Positions 1 to 11,324 of a stretch of 64,000 bases of DNA are shown piece after piece (positions within the stretch are counted from its first letter, which is position 1; each line of letters starts with the position of its first letter). Origin of the DNA: Calliopum simillimum (taxonomy: Eukaryota; Arthropoda; Insecta; Diptera; Lauxaniidae). The notes below the pieces were generated by a model that had not been told where the DNA came from, ran no database searches, and was given only the letters and a program-made list of their open reading frames with translations. The stretch lies in assembly GCA_951812925.1 (NCBI GenBank), contig OX638369.1, forward strand, positions 29,934,392 to 29,998,391, given 5' to 3'. Position numbers and translations under genes: made by a program.

Positions 1-1505
1 AAATTGTTGAATTTAAAATATATCAAAATTTAAACTGGTTACGCACATATCACCATATTTTCGGTAATCAAATGAAATTTTACCATAAAATCACAAAGAC
101 AAGATATGTCATGAATACAACCTACTTACATAAATGCATATTAATCTAATTATGTACAATAAATTGTATGTATTGTCAATGCTAAAAAGGCAAACTTGTA
201 GATACATTTACAATAGTTACCACAATTTATCATTAGTTGAACAATTTGTTGCGGTTTGGTTTTGTTTTGTGCTGTATCGTTTTGTTTGAATGTTTTGTAA
301 AGGAATGGAATACAGAAATTTCAGTATTCACTTTGAGTAATTTTAATGATATGGAAAACATTGACAGCTACTCTTATTCATCGATTTATGTAATTTGCTA
401 TAGAGATCGGGTTAGTACTAAGAAACGATAATATGACCACGCCTCTCAATGGAAAAAGTGCTCTAATGGCTAAGCCGCTTCATCGATTTTTATGAGATTT
501 GCATGGATATCGGGTTAATACTAAGAAACGATAATATGACTTTTATGTTTTCAAGTTGGCTTTGTCACACAACTAAATAGATAATGCACAGACATGGCGA
601 CTGATGAGGACCTGTTTGCTTAAGTTAATAGTTGTTAATAGTCGCCTTATCATCTTCCTTTAGTTTAGTTAAGCTGCAAACATTGTTGAACATAATTCTA
701 TTTAGCAGGTTCTCTCCTATGAAACAAACGCTTCAATAACGCAGTTTTGGAAAAATGGAGCATAATGTTCTTTTGATATAAAATCACGCATAAACATAAA
801 AGATTTCCATTGAAATTCGCTAGAAGATAATCTTTACAAGCAATTTGTGAGCTTTTCAAGTTAAGCTTAAGAGAACATGGACTTAAAAGCTTATCCTGAC
901 TGACAATGAGATAAACCAAATGTTGCCTTTTTGTAAATTTAAAACACAAAAATCCGCCATTTAATCAAAAATCCGAGATCTTGACATTTTCATATATGAG
1001 ACTGCAACAATTTAAACAAAAACAAAAGACACATGATTGCAGCAAGATGAATTGTAGCGTGTAACACGCTCATCGTATGTCGTAAAAGAAACCCATATAA
1101 AGTTTACAGTATCTCAACAAAACAACAACAATATCCTTGAAATGCATGAGCGTGTGTGTGAATGCGAATTTCTAAAGGTTAAAAGCAAAACAGTGATATG
1201 TAGGTAGTAAGCAGTAACAGAGGGGGAGGGGGGCAAAACTGTTTAAAATTCCAAGTGAATTGTTAACTTAATGGCTAATAAAAAATGTATTAAACACGCA
1301 AGACAACAAGTTGACAACAGCAACAACCACGATAAAAACACAAAGAAAATCTACAAATTTTCATAATAACTGAACATAAAGAATGTGACAGAGGTGACGA
1401 CGACGACAACGATGACTACGACGGAAGCGACAACAACAATAATAACAACAAAAATGATAAGGATGCTATAGAAAAAAAGGATGATGAAGGATATGCGCGC
1501 ATTTT
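1..1505. other. A+T-rich non-coding DNA, single-copy in appearance
   Basis: No convincing reading frame is seen. A segment at about 379-437 is repeated directly at 481-540 (shared core GGGTTARTACTAAGAAACG), giving two copies about 102 bases apart. The right part (1320-1480) holds AAC/GAC trinucleotide runs typical of fly non-coding DNA. Nothing else is recognised. Confidence 0.6.
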
Positions 1506-1711
1506 ATGAGCGCTCAGAGCGCAATGCAACTTTTGTCAATGAATGACAGTAGGAGAAAGAAGAAAGCACGCAGGCAGGCAAGCGAGCAATTTTCAAGAGT
1601 GAAATTTTCAACTTCAAGTAAAGTGCAGAAAATTACTTTCTTGAAGGGGGCGCTGCTTACTTGGTGTGCGTTTATTGTTTTAAATATAATGGAGTTTGTA
1701 GATGGTACTAG
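1506..1711 (+). other. Short reading frame ending at a consensus splice donor
   Basis: A 69-codon frame starts with ATG at 1506 and holds a basic patch (RRKKKARRQ) followed by a hydrophobic stretch (ALLTWCAFIVLNIMEF). Its stop overlaps a strong donor consensus, AG then GTAAGT at about 1709-1716. A terminal coding exon that reads out at a donor would look like this, but so would chance. The minus strand is also open for 95 codons here, which weakens the case. I do not recognise the product. Best treated as a low-confidence exon candidate. Confidence 0.15.
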
Positions 1712-1810
1712 GTAAGTAAGTTTAAAAGTAATGAAGCTCAAATGACAATGTTTTCGGTTTAGAATCTTACATTTTTTTGGCTCAAAAATACAGAAAGTCA
1801 CGTAAAATCA

Positions 1811-3110
1811 TGGTCTGCCACAGAAAAATAATCTTTACAAGCCTCTGCCTCCTGAGTATAATACTTTAATTAAAAAAACTATTTGTACAAGATCAATTGT
1901 ATGCACTTTGTATATGAATTTTAAGTCAATAACACAGAGATTCAAGTAAAAACAAAGTCTGTCATTGAAAAATCAACTTTAAAAGCGTCTGCCATCTTAA
2001 TAAAACACAAAAAGTCATAAAAATCAGAGTCTGCCATTGAAAACTTAACTTCAAAAGCATCAGTCTCTTTAGTAAAATGTTTTTATTAAATAGACACAAA
2101 GTTTCCTTATGTACTTTGTGTAGATAATCTGAGTCAAGGACACAGAAAGTCATGTAAAATCAGAGTCTGCCATTGAAAAGTTAAATTTATAAGCGTCTGC
2201 CCTCTTAATAATACATGGAAAGTAAAAAAATATCAGAACAATTGAAAACTTAACTTCAAATGAGTCTGTCTCCCAAGTTAAATGCATTTATTAAAGAGTC
2301 TATTTATACAAGCTCTTTTGTATGCATTGTGCATGTGAATTTTGAGTTAATAACACAGAAAATCATGTAAAATCAGAGTCTGCCATTGGAAAGTTAAGTT
2401 TAAAAGCATCTGCCATCTTAATGAAATATGGAAAGTCAAAGAAATCAGAATCTGCCATTGAAAACTTAACCTCAAATGAGTCTGCCACCTAAGTTAAATG
2501 CTTTTATTAAAGAAACTATTCAAACAAGCGATTTTGTTTGCGCTTTGTGTATATATTCCGAGTCAAAAACGCAATTAGTCATGTAAAATCAGATTCTTTT
2601 ATTGAAAAGTTTAATTTAAAAGCGTCTGGCATCTTAACAAAACATGAAAAATCAAAGAAATCAGAGTCTGCTATTGAAAAGTTAAATTTAAAAGCGTCTG
2701 CCATCTGAATGAAAAATGGAAAGTCAAAGAAATCAGAACCTGCCATTGAAAACTTAACTTTAAATGAGTCTACCACCTTAGTTAAATGCTTTTATTATAG
2801 AGACTATTCATACAAGCTCTTCTGTATGCACTGTACATGTAAATTTTGAGTCCATAACACAGATAGTCATGTAAAATCAGAGCCTTCCATTGAAAAGTTT
2901 AATTTAAAAGCGTCTAAGTCAAAGTCAAAGAAATCAGAGTCTGCCATTGAAAAGTTTAATTTAAAAGCGTCTGCCATCTTAATGAAACATGGAAAGTTAA
3001 AGAAATCAGAGTCTGCCAATGAAAAAATTTAAGTATCTGCCTGGTTAATAAAACACAAAAAGTCAACAACGAGTCAGAGTCTGTGATGAAAAATCATCTT
3101 TATTATCTTA
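1811..3110. repeat. Satellite A: about 210-bp tandem repeat, 5-6 diverged units
   Basis: A marker phrase (TTTATTAAAGA...CTATT...ACAAGC...TTTTGAGT...TCATGTAAAATCAG) recurs at about 1867, 2079, 2288, 2501 and 2785, so most units are about 210 bp and one is expanded to about 284 bp. Each unit contains TCTGCC-type hexamers in pairs. In the seven pairs I measured (first at 2166/2196, last at 2940/2970) the spacing is exactly 30 bases. Short frames inside it are by-products of the repeat. Confidence 0.85.
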
Positions 3111-3349
3111 GTTAAATTATTTTATCAAAAAGAATAATAATATTTGCTTACGTTAAAATTTGCTTGCTTCAATTATATTCCAAGTTTAGAGTATCTGTCT
3201 CACAAATTAGTACTTAAAAGTGTGTCCAATCAATTTCGTTAATATAAAATAAGTATGGAAGAATATGACATTTTATTGACTGCAGTAAACGCTTTTAGTA
3301 AGGGAAAAAATCTGAGACAGAAAATTCTTCTTGCCTTTGAATAATTGTT

Positions 3350-4480
3350 GTTTTGACAGGTCTGCCACTAATATTTCTCATAGTTTAAAGCTAATCTGTA
3401 CTATGACACAAAAATAAATCACAAAAATTGTATGTTTTCAAACTAAAACATTATGTCATCGAATTAAGAATGTCTGCCGCATAACTAACTAAATTTAAGG
3501 CATCTGCCACTGTTCTTTTGTTGATCTAAGCTATTTTTGTTATAAAAAATGTATCTTAGCCTTTAATAAATAGCTAAACATTTCATATTATTCGTACATA
3601 TATATAAAAAAAAAGAGTTGTCACTTTGACATGTCTGCCTAAGGTATTACTCATAATTTAGGGCTGTTCAAAGCTATGACTCAAAAGACAAACACAAAAA
3701 CAATTTATTTCTGAAACCAAACATTATATCTTTGAATTACGAATGTCTGCCTCAAAAATTACTAAATTAAAGGCGTCTGCCAATATTATTTATTTAATAT
3801 AAATTTAGTTTGTTATAAAAATGAAACTTTGGCTTTAATAAATAGCTAAAAATATCACACTATTCATTCATACAAAAAAAAAAAAAAAAAAAAAAACACA
3901 AATTAACAAAGCATTGTCTGCCTTTTGAGTTATTGGCATTTTTACATGACTGCCCAGGATATTTCTCATAATTCAGAGCTTATCAATCCCAGTGTGCCAG
4001 ACGGTTTAAATCTCCGCATTTTTATCCGTTACTGATCCGTTGGCGGGAGAGATTCCCAAAAAAAAGCGAATCGTTTTATTTATTGGAATTTCTCCCGCAA
4101 ACGGATCAGTAACGGATCCGTAACGGGTAAAAAAGCGAAGATATGAACCGTCTGGCACACTGGGATGTTATGACAAAAAGAGTATATGTTTGTGTTCTTG
4201 AATTAAATAACCTAATTTGAGGCGTCTGCCGAAAGTATTTTTCATAACTCAGAGCTGATAAGTGTTATGACTCAAAAGGCAAACGCAAGAATGGTTTATT
4301 TTTCAGAGCAAAACATAATGTCTTCGACTTACGAAAGTCTGCCTCACAACTGACTAAGCTAAAGGTATCTGCCAATGTTATTTAGTTAATATGAACTATT
4401 TTTGTTATAAAAGGTGTAATTTTTGCTTAAGTAAATATCAAAAAATTTTAATATTATTAATTTATGAAAACCATTCTTTT
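3350..4480. repeat. Satellite B: about 280-bp tandem repeat, three or more units
   Basis: Units share, in order, CTCATA or TCATAA plus a TTAGGGCT-like stretch, CTATGACTCAAAAG, an AAACATTATGTC-like stretch, GAATGTCTGCC, AAGGCGTCTGCCA, then TTTTTGTTATAAAA. They begin near 3360, 3640 and 4225, with another partial unit around 3920-3987 that continues at 4165. Paired TCTGCC hexamers occur again, about 30-31 bases apart (3472/3503, 3745/3776, 4339/4369). The hexamer pairs link it to satellite A. The unit near 3920 is split by a MITE at 3988-4164. Confidence 0.8.
3988..4164. mobile_element. 177-bp foldback MITE, CCCAGTGTGCC family, copy 1
   Basis: The ends are inverted copies, CCCAGTGTGCCAGACGGTT on the left and AACCGTCTGGCACACTGGG on the right. 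The body is itself palindromic (ATCCGTTACTGATCCGTT against AACGGATCAGTAACGGAT). It is flanked by AT on both sides (3986-3987 and 4165-4166). Removing the element and one AT restores the satellite B phrase at the site, so the 2-bp duplication is well supported. No coding capacity. Confidence 0.9.
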
Positions 4481-6149
4481 TCTGCAACTGCCTCTTTGCT
4501 CAGCAGAAGCGAAGAAGTCATTTAATCAACGCGATAGTTGACAATAACACTGATGAAATCACAAATGCTGACAAGGCGCGGCAACACAAGCGCCGCTGTA
4601 GGATAAACAGTGCAACGCGACAATAATAATAAGACACCAGGCACCAGGATGAATGCTGCAGATTTGGCAAGTAACAAAAAGGCACGTGCTGCAACAGCTT
4701 CAGGTGGTGGGGGCGGCAGGGTTGTTGAATGTAAGTCAGTAGCTTATGATAATACCGAGAGTTGGGAGGTAAAGTTGATAAGCTTAAAAAAAAAGAAGAC
4801 AAACACCAATGTGACGCGTGAAAAGGCGAAAAAATTAAATTCATACATTTCACGATTTTTACGATATGCGCGCGACAGTAATGTGACGTTTTGTAAAAAA
4901 GCTGCACTGTGGAGCAAAAAAAAAAAAAAAGAAAAAATAAAAAAGAGGAGAAAGTTTTTTTCTGCTCAAACAAATTTTTTCAAAAAGTTTAATGTATCGC
5001 ATTTATCTATTGATAAGACAAATAAAAACTTCCGAACATCTCTTGCCGCAGCAAAAAAATAAAAAATTTCAAAAGTTTTGGCTGTAGAATTTTCAGCCCA
5101 CGACAAAAATCGCTTGCTTGATTTAATCCATCGCATAAGTAGCTATGTACGTTCCTCCAGCCAACATTTCAACAAAAAAAAATTCGCGTTTATTAACGTA
5201 AACGGGTACCCCCAAGAGAGTTGTTAGTGAAAGCATCCTGTTTATTGTTGTCTACTGCTGCTGGTGTTGCTTCCTTGCTTTGGTATGCGTGTGTATATGT
5301 AACTTTGTGTAATTGTCAGTGTGTATGTTGGCTGTGCTTTTTTTATGGTAACAAGCGTGATAAAAAACAATAAAGATAAAACATAAATTTGCACGGAAAA
5401 TATTAAAACCAGTTGATAACAGAGGCAGAAGCAGAAGCAGCAGAAAAATTTGGAACAGCAACAAAAGTTACAACACAAAGCCCCTACATAAAGGAGGTGC
5501 TCAAATTTTTTTGTAATTTTTTTTATGATGCCTACCATTGTATTTTCAGCAGATTTGCAAAATTAAACAAAATATGGGGGAAGAAAAAAAAAAAAATAAA
5601 AATATTACCAGCATGTTGGGGATTAAAGCAATGGATATCTGGGGAAAGCAAAATATTTATTAATTGAATCATTATTTTGCTGTTGAATTTTTTTTTTTTG
5701 AAATGGTAATTTTGTAAATTGATGAAAAATCATATTGGTGGAATGATGGTTACATGCGTATGTGGAACTTTGTATGTGTTTTGTTTTACTCCCTGCGTGT
5801 TCATAATATAGTCCTCCCCAACAACCTTTTCCAGATGGATATTGGCTTACCCCTTTTGCTATTGCTTCGTAAATTTCACACGAAGTAACACTTGGTAGCA
5901 AATTGAGAAGAATGTTTTCTGGAGACTGTGTCTGTGAATACAACCTTTTTCGATGATTTTGATTTTTCTTCTCTACTTTTCCGATTGTTGTATATACTTG
6001 TGTTGTAACGAATCTTTTTGCCGCTAGCAGGGGTGTAGACGTCGGTGCCAAGGGTTTGTTTACAAAAATGTATTTCCCTGCCAAGGAAAGAAACACTTTT
6101 CCGGCTGTAATTTCACTGTTTATATTTTCCCTGAAAAACTCTTAAGATA
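4481..6149. other. Non-coding DNA with trinucleotide and A/T runs
   Basis: The region mixes CAG/CAA-rich stretches, A runs (4918-4940, 5583-5600) and moderately G+C-rich patches. Overlapping open frames of about 150 codons occur on both strands at 4518-5062, and a 157-codon minus frame lies at 5623-6096. They are low in complexity (Lys-rich or Cys/Phe-rich), match no family I know, and lie opposite one another. A donor-like GAATGTAAGTCAG occurs near 4727. I do not call a gene. Confidence 0.5.
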
Positions 6150-6480
6150 TATTAAAATACAAGCTTAGTAATAAGGGTGGCAAATGGGGTAAGTATGGAC
6201 GATGAGAATATCTGTAAGTCGTGAATAACAACTGATGAAGTAGTCATGCCACCACTGCCTCCTTGTGATCTTGTCACGTCGCTGGTCTGTGTTTCCGTCC
6301 AGACGTCAGGTTTCAAGAGAGTCGCACCACCGCTGCCTCCCAGTTGTCCTCTACTAACCTGTCCTTGTCTGTCTTGTTTGTTCACTAGAGCTTGCGCCAC
6401 CGCTACACTCTCGGGTCAGGTCAGGAAATTCTGCAGAAAACAAAGCCTACGGTACTAGTCACAGTCCACAGATACGTAAG
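6150..6480. other. G+C-rich island of foreign composition
   Basis: About 330 bp is clearly richer in G+C than its surroundings, and both strands are open for 70-82 codons. It has an internal direct repeat of the type GCCACCRCTGCCTCC (6247, 6327 and a weaker copy near 6398) linked to CCTCTACTAACCTGTCC-like text. The minus-strand reading is Gly/Ser/Gln-rich (GGSGG repeated). It could be a fragment of a retroelement or a diverged exon. I cannot assign it. Confidence 0.35.
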
Positions 6481-6734
6481 TACTGCGTTTTGTTTGAAAG
6501 TCTTAGTTTCATTCACGGATGGTTGAAATATTTGAAGAAAACGTCTCACCTTGTTGCAGGTTGGGTTACTTACCATCACCGGAACTTACATTCCACCATT
6601 CCGTTTTTATTCACTATCAGCTGTTTCCTATTAGTGATAAAATTTGACAGTTGGCAATCACTGTTTCGGGATCAGGGTTGCTGGTGCACGCGATAATCAT
6701 GCAATTATCGTCCAACTGTTTATCAAACGCTATA

Positions 6735-6955
6735 GTTTGTCAAGCCCGTTGGATGTGATTGTCCTAAAACTATCTTTCGGTTCCAAAAATCGATTTTTTT
6801 TACGTTTTTCAATAACAGTGTCAGAAAAACGGATTTATCGAACGGTTGCACGATGGTTTGTCAAGCCCGTTGGATGCGATTGTCCTAAAACTATTTTTCG
6901 GTTCCAACAATTTTTTTTACGTTTTTCAATAACGAGGTCGGAAAACCGGTTTTTT
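6735..6955. repeat. Two direct copies of an about 121-bp repeat
   Basis: The phrase GTTTGTCAAGCCCGTTGGAT, GATTGTCCTAAAACTAT and CGGTTCCAA, then TACGTTTTTCAATAAC, occurs at about 6737 and again at about 6858. The two copies are close in sequence. They directly abut the foldback element that follows. Confidence 0.8.
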
Positions 6956-7203
6956 ACTCAGAAGCAAGGCATCTAACGAAAAAAGTATATACGGCAAAAA
7001 ATGCTTGGAATTGTTCAAAAAATACGTGTGAATTTTTTCAGAATTTTTTGAGATATTTTATAATTTTTCAGAAAAAAAAAAAATAAAAAGTTAAAAAAAA
7101 AATTCCAAAAATTCTGAAAAATTCCACACCGATTCTTTAAAGGATTCGAAGCATTTTACGCCTTGTGAAATTTGCTCGTTGATGCCTTTGTTTTAAGTAA
7201 GCC
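6943..7203. mobile_element. Foldback MITE (AAAACCGGTTTTTTACTC type), copy 1
   Basis: Imperfect inverted halves: AAGGCATCTAAC, CGGCAAAAAATGCTT and ACGTGTGAATTTTTTCAG on the left answer CTGAAAAATTCCACACC, GAAGCATTTTACGCC and GATGCCTTTGTTTTAAGTAA on the right. The centre is A/T runs. A second copy lies at 51103-51361. No coding capacity. Confidence 0.7.
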
Positions 7204-7307
7204 TAGCATTTTGCTGACAAACGTGAATTTAACAGCTGAAAAATCAATTTGATAAATTTTTTTTTTAAAAATAAAAAAAAAAATTCCAAAAAAATTTTGA
7301 AAAACTT

Positions 7308-8394
7308 CAGAGTTGGGCCACTGCTATTTCTCGTATATGACACGTGCTGCTATCTGTGTTATAGCGTCGAATTATTGTTTTCGATGCCAGAAAAGTTTTT
7401 TAAGCATTACTTGTCACCGGGATTGTCAGTAAAAATTTTTGAGCCTTCGTGTTGTTTTCAATAGTTCAAAAAAATTTGTAATAGCAGTGAAAAATGACTC
7501 GAAACTTGGAAATGAACAATGCCACCGAAAAACTAAGTATATATATCCATTAAGGGGTGAACCATTATCAAGTTCCCACTCGTGTAATCAGGGTTGGGCC
7601 ACATCAATTTTTATTGAGAATCAGTAAAATAACATCACTGAATCGGTTTTTCGGAACACAGAATGTTAACGTTACAGTTTTGGATACCGCAGAGTTGACA
7701 CGAACGGAAAAGTAGTGAATTCTATGGGCAAGCACGAGAAAGAAACGAGTGAAATGCACGAGGAACTATCGATTTCTTCTCGGAGTTCGACTTCTTCGTC
7801 TCATGATTCCACCCGTTCTACGATTTTGTCATTGGTCGGGCCTCTGCAAGCGGCCGCGCCAACATTGAAATCTAATTGGGGGTGCCGTCCGATGAAAAGC
7901 ACGTCCTTAACCTCCCCAGAGAACAGCGAAGAGTTACGTAAAAAGCAACAGATGAGCGATGCTTCGAAAACGCCTAAAAAAGTCTGAATCGAAGTAATTC
8001 AATCGCATGCATTGAATGCAAGCGAGACGTGCACTTGAAGTGAATCAATCTCACAAAAAGTTACTATGTATGCCCAAATTGCGATTCAGATTAATGTTAT
8101 TATGGAGATTTCTCATAGGAATTTTGTATAATCGAATAAAAAACAATAAAAAGTTTCATACATATTCATTGCACACTATTTTAGTACATATTTCATCGAT
8201 ATTTGGTGGTGGCCCAACCCTGACTACTTTTTTTTTTTAGTTTCGTCAATAACTCTTTTTTCTGAAATCGCAGCGAGTTGTCCTAAAGATATGTTACAGA
8301 TAAAGGTCCGCACTTTTAAATAAAACAAATAGTTTGGTAGTATTCAAATATATAAAAACGATACAGAGGAATGTTAAAAAGTGGCCCAACCCTG
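7308..8394. mobile_element. hAT-like non-autonomous element(s) with CAGGGTTGGGCCAC ends
   Basis: Four related termini lie in this stretch: CAGAGTTGGGCCAC at 7308 and CAGGGTTGGGCCAC at 7589 facing right, and GTGGCCCAACCCTG ending at 8222 and at 8394 facing left. Ends starting CAGGG-TGGG are typical of hAT elements. The inner pair defines a 634-bp unit. I found no 8-bp target duplication for either pairing, so the nesting is unresolved. The inner unit contains a Ser/Thr/Lys-rich open frame (7715-7987). Confidence 0.55.
7715..7987 (+). pseudogene. 90-codon Ser-rich frame inside the hAT-like element
   Basis: The frame begins MNSMGKHEKETSEMHEE and contains SISSRSSTSSSHDSTRST and a Lys-rich tail (EELRKKQQMSDASKTPKKV). 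Its base composition is richer in G+C than its surroundings, which suggests it was once coding. It has no transposase catalytic motif, zinc finger or dimerisation domain that I can see. It could be an internal fragment of a lost hAT-type protein or captured host sequence. No function is proposed. Confidence 0.25.
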
Positions 8395-8806
8395 ACGACA
8401 TTCCCCTATATATACCCAAAAAAAAATTTATAATTTTTAAACGCCAAAGTTTTTATAAGAACAAAGTCTTTATTTCTAAAGCACCGTTGTGTATCCATTT
8501 TGTAATGAAAAAAATGTAATGACCAAAAAATTGTTTTTTTTTAACCAAAATGGGCCTTCAGTAGAATCAAAAGTTGGTTTTTCTCGGAAAGAAAAAAAAA
8601 AAAAAAAAAATTATGCAGATATCGTTTTTAAGAGGTTTCGGGATGATTTTATTTTGCTTCTTACAAAATCGACCCGGTCTTATGTATGTATATAGGTACA
8701 ACATAATCAAATATAACTTAAATCAGAAACATCAAAATTTGTCATACATATGTAGCTTTCTTCGAGGAACTCGTTAAATATGCAAGTAACCAATTTTTTA
8801 ATTATA
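8395..8806. other. A+T-rich stretch, no feature recognised
   Basis: It contains several A or T homopolymer runs (for example 8588-8611) and no frame with family resemblance. It ends at the next MITE. Confidence 0.5.
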
Positions 8807-8996
8807 CCCAGTGTGCCAGACGGTTCATATCTTCGCTTTTTTACCCGTTACGGATCCTTTACTGATCCGTTTGCGGGAGAAATTCCAAAAAAAAAAAACG
8901 ATTCGCTTTTTTTTTGGGAATCTCTCCCGCCAACGGATCAGTAACGGATCCGTAACGGATAAAAAAGCGGAAATTTGAATCGTCTGGCACACTGGG
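8807..8996. mobile_element. 190-bp foldback MITE, CCCAGTGTGCC family, copy 2
   Basis: Same ends as the element at 3988-4164: CCCAGTGTGCCAGACGGTT on the left, CGTCTGGCACACTGGG on the right. The same GGATCAGTAACGGATCC internal palindromes and GCGGGAGA/TCTCCCGC pair are present, but the two copies lie in opposite internal orientation. TA flanks both sides (8805-8806, 8997-8998), so the duplication is again 2 bp. Confidence 0.9.
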
Positions 8997-9055
8997 TAAT
9001 TTCTTGAAAACCTTAAAAATGATTATGATGACTGAATTCAGCTTACTTAAATTAT

Positions 9056-10466
9056 CCCAGCAAACATTTTCAATCGCGGAAGAATCGTATTCGATTCGCC
9101 TAGACGATTAAATCAATCGTCCGCGACAGTCGCATTCTACTCTTCCGCGAATGTTCAGGCGTGAGAAATTGTCCGGCCGAATACGATTGTTTTAGAAGAA
9201 TCTTATAACAACTCCCCGAAATGAATCCGCAAACGATCCCCAGGAAGAGTCATCTGGCGACTCCCCAAGATGAATCTGCAAATGATCCCCAGGAAGGGTC
9301 AACAGACGACTCCGCAACATGTTTTTCAAAGCGAAAAAAAACTTGAAAAAACTGGAAAAAAAAAATAAAAAAAAATAAAATATGAAATGGCGACATAAAA
9401 ATAATTTCATAAGAAATTGCTAATTTTTGTACAATAAACTGTTAAAATTTATGTGCCGTTAAAAATATACCGTGTAGTTTGACATTTTGCTTCGTGAAAA
9501 ATGCCGGGCCTCAGAAATATTGCCTTTTAGAAAAAAAAATTATTAATTTTTTCGAAATTTCTCAGGAGATGACGTCATGTCGTAGTCGGCCATCTTGTAT
9601 CGTGCAAAACTCGTCTGAAGGAGTTGTTGGTTATTCGTAAAGAAGTTCGATTTCAAACCATCATCCAGAAGAGACTTAGTCGAATCTTTTTTTTATCGTT
9701 TTGGGCTTTTTTTTATGAATTTTTTTTTTTGCACCAATCGATGGGGAAAGGTCGAAAATATATTTTGGTCACAACCAGATTTGGTTACGGGCCCTCTAAG
9801 TGACCGATTTAGGCCCATTTTTGTAAAAAAATTTTATTGCACCAATCGATGGGGAAAGGTCGAAAATAGATTTTGGACATGTCCAGGGGTGTCTCCGACC
9901 CCTCTAATGACCGATTTGGGCCCATTTTGGTGAAAAAATTTTATTGCACCAATCGATAGGGAAAGGTCGAAAATACATTCTGGACATGTCCAGGGGTGTC
10001 TCCGACCCCTCTAAGTGACCGATTTGTGCCCATTTCGGTGAAAAATTTTTATTGCACCAATCGATAGGGAAAGGTCGAAAACAGATTTCGGATATGATCA
10101 GAGATGTCTTCGACCACTCTAAGTGACCATTTTGGACCCATTTTTGAAAATAAAATTATTGCGCAAAACTCGCCTGGAAGAGTTGTATATTCATTGCGAA
10201 GATGTTTGATTCGCAATGATCTTCTAGAAGAGTGTAAGGAGGAATCTTCTGTTACTCGCGCTGAAGTTTTGTCGCGTAAAACTCGCCTGGAAGAGTTGTA
10301 TATTCATCGCAAAGATGTTTGATTCGCAATAATCTTCCAGAAGAGTGTAAGGAGGAATCTTCTTTTACTCGCGGAAAATTTTTATCGCGGAAAGCTCGCG
10401 TAGAAGAGCTTTAAATGCATCGCCAAAAATATGGAAGATTGTCCGCGATTGAAAATGTTTGCTGGG
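9056..10466. mobile_element. 1.41-kb DNA element with CCCAGCAAACATTTTCAATC ends
   Basis: The left end CCCAGCAAACATTTTCAATC (then GCGGA) is answered by TCCGC then GATTGAAAATGTTTGCTGGG on the right, an inverted repeat of about 25 bp. AT flanks both sides (9054-9055, 10467-10468), giving a 2-bp duplication. Sub-terminal parts repeat GAAGAGT-type words (CTCGCCTGGAAGAGTTGTAT at about 10163 and 10282). The centre is a 117-bp tandem array. No transposase frame is present. Two-bp AT duplications would fit an ISL2EU-like mobiliser, but that is inference. Confidence 0.85.
9700..10150. repeat. About 117-bp tandem array inside the CCCAGC element
   Basis: Four units share TTATTGCACCAATCGATRGG, GAAAGGTCGAAAATA, GGACATGTCCAGGGGTGTC, TCCGACC, CTCTAAGTGACCGATTT and GGCCCATTTT. 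The same unit family forms a separate array at 58500-60090, interrupted there by a Transib-like element. Confidence 0.85.
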
Positions 10467-10470
10467 ATGC

Positions 10471-11320
10471 TTATCATAAAAATCGTTAATATCAGAGTTT
10501 TCGACTAGCACAATGTAATTAAAGACAAAATTTCATAAAAAATATGTTGGTTTTATTTCGTTATTTTTACTTAATCTCTAGCATTATGCCAAAATAAACT
10601 CCTCTCATTCTTACTTACGTAAAACAAAATTTGGTTGAGTAACACATAAACCAAGTTACCACTTGTGTTGCCACAAAATTCTAAAACACAAAAAAATGCA
10701 CTGTGGTTAAATAATTTTTTTTTATTTTTTTTTTTGCATTTTTCGCCCCTTTCTATTATTTATTTAACTTTTTATTTAGAGGTTCAAGAGGAAAACAAAA
10801 TGTCCCACAAGTGCAACTGACATGTTTATTATTTACTTGTATGGCACTTGGTGTTTGAGTGTGTGTGTGTGTTTATTTAAGCCACACTCATGCAGGCATT
10901 TTGGAAGCGCATACACAAATACACGCATAAATTTACAAGGACATTTTTCTAAAAATGCAATCCCATTGGATGTTATATGCTGCTGCAAATTTTTTCCCTT
11001 TTTTCATATCCTTTAATAAATTTGCATTTTTTCGTCGTCATCTTCTTTAGCCGCGCGCTGTCAGCAGTTAAATTTTTTGCATTAAATTAAAAAAAAAAAA
11101 AATATTTTGGTTTCACACAACATTTTTTTTTTATTTTAAGTAGAGGGTTTATTAAAAAGGGGGAGCAGATTTTATGGCAAAAATAAATGAACATAGTTAT
11201 TATTTAATTATTTAAATAAATTTGTAAAAATCTAGAATCCCAGAAAAAATTAAAACTTTGTTTTTCATCAATAAGAAAAACCAAATGAATTCTTAATTTC
11301 TTATTTTTTTCCAGAGATAC
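10471..11320. other. A+T-rich non-coding DNA
   Basis: No gene is seen. There is a TG run at about 10858-10872 and several A/T homopolymers. Nothing further is recognised. Confidence 0.5.
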
Positions 11321-11324
11321 GACA

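Noticed and set aside
4518..5062. Overlapping 150- and 151-codon frames on opposite strands
   Set aside because: Both are low complexity (Lys runs from A runs; Phe/Cys from their complement) with no recognisable domain; at most one could be real and neither is supported.
5623..6096. 157-codon minus-strand frame
   Set aside because: No family resemblance, composition changes along its length, and its C-terminal third crosses A/T runs.
7308..8394. Complete hAT element with an 8-bp duplication
   Set aside because: Neither pairing of the four CAGRGTTGGGCCAC-type ends is flanked by matching 8-bp sequences.
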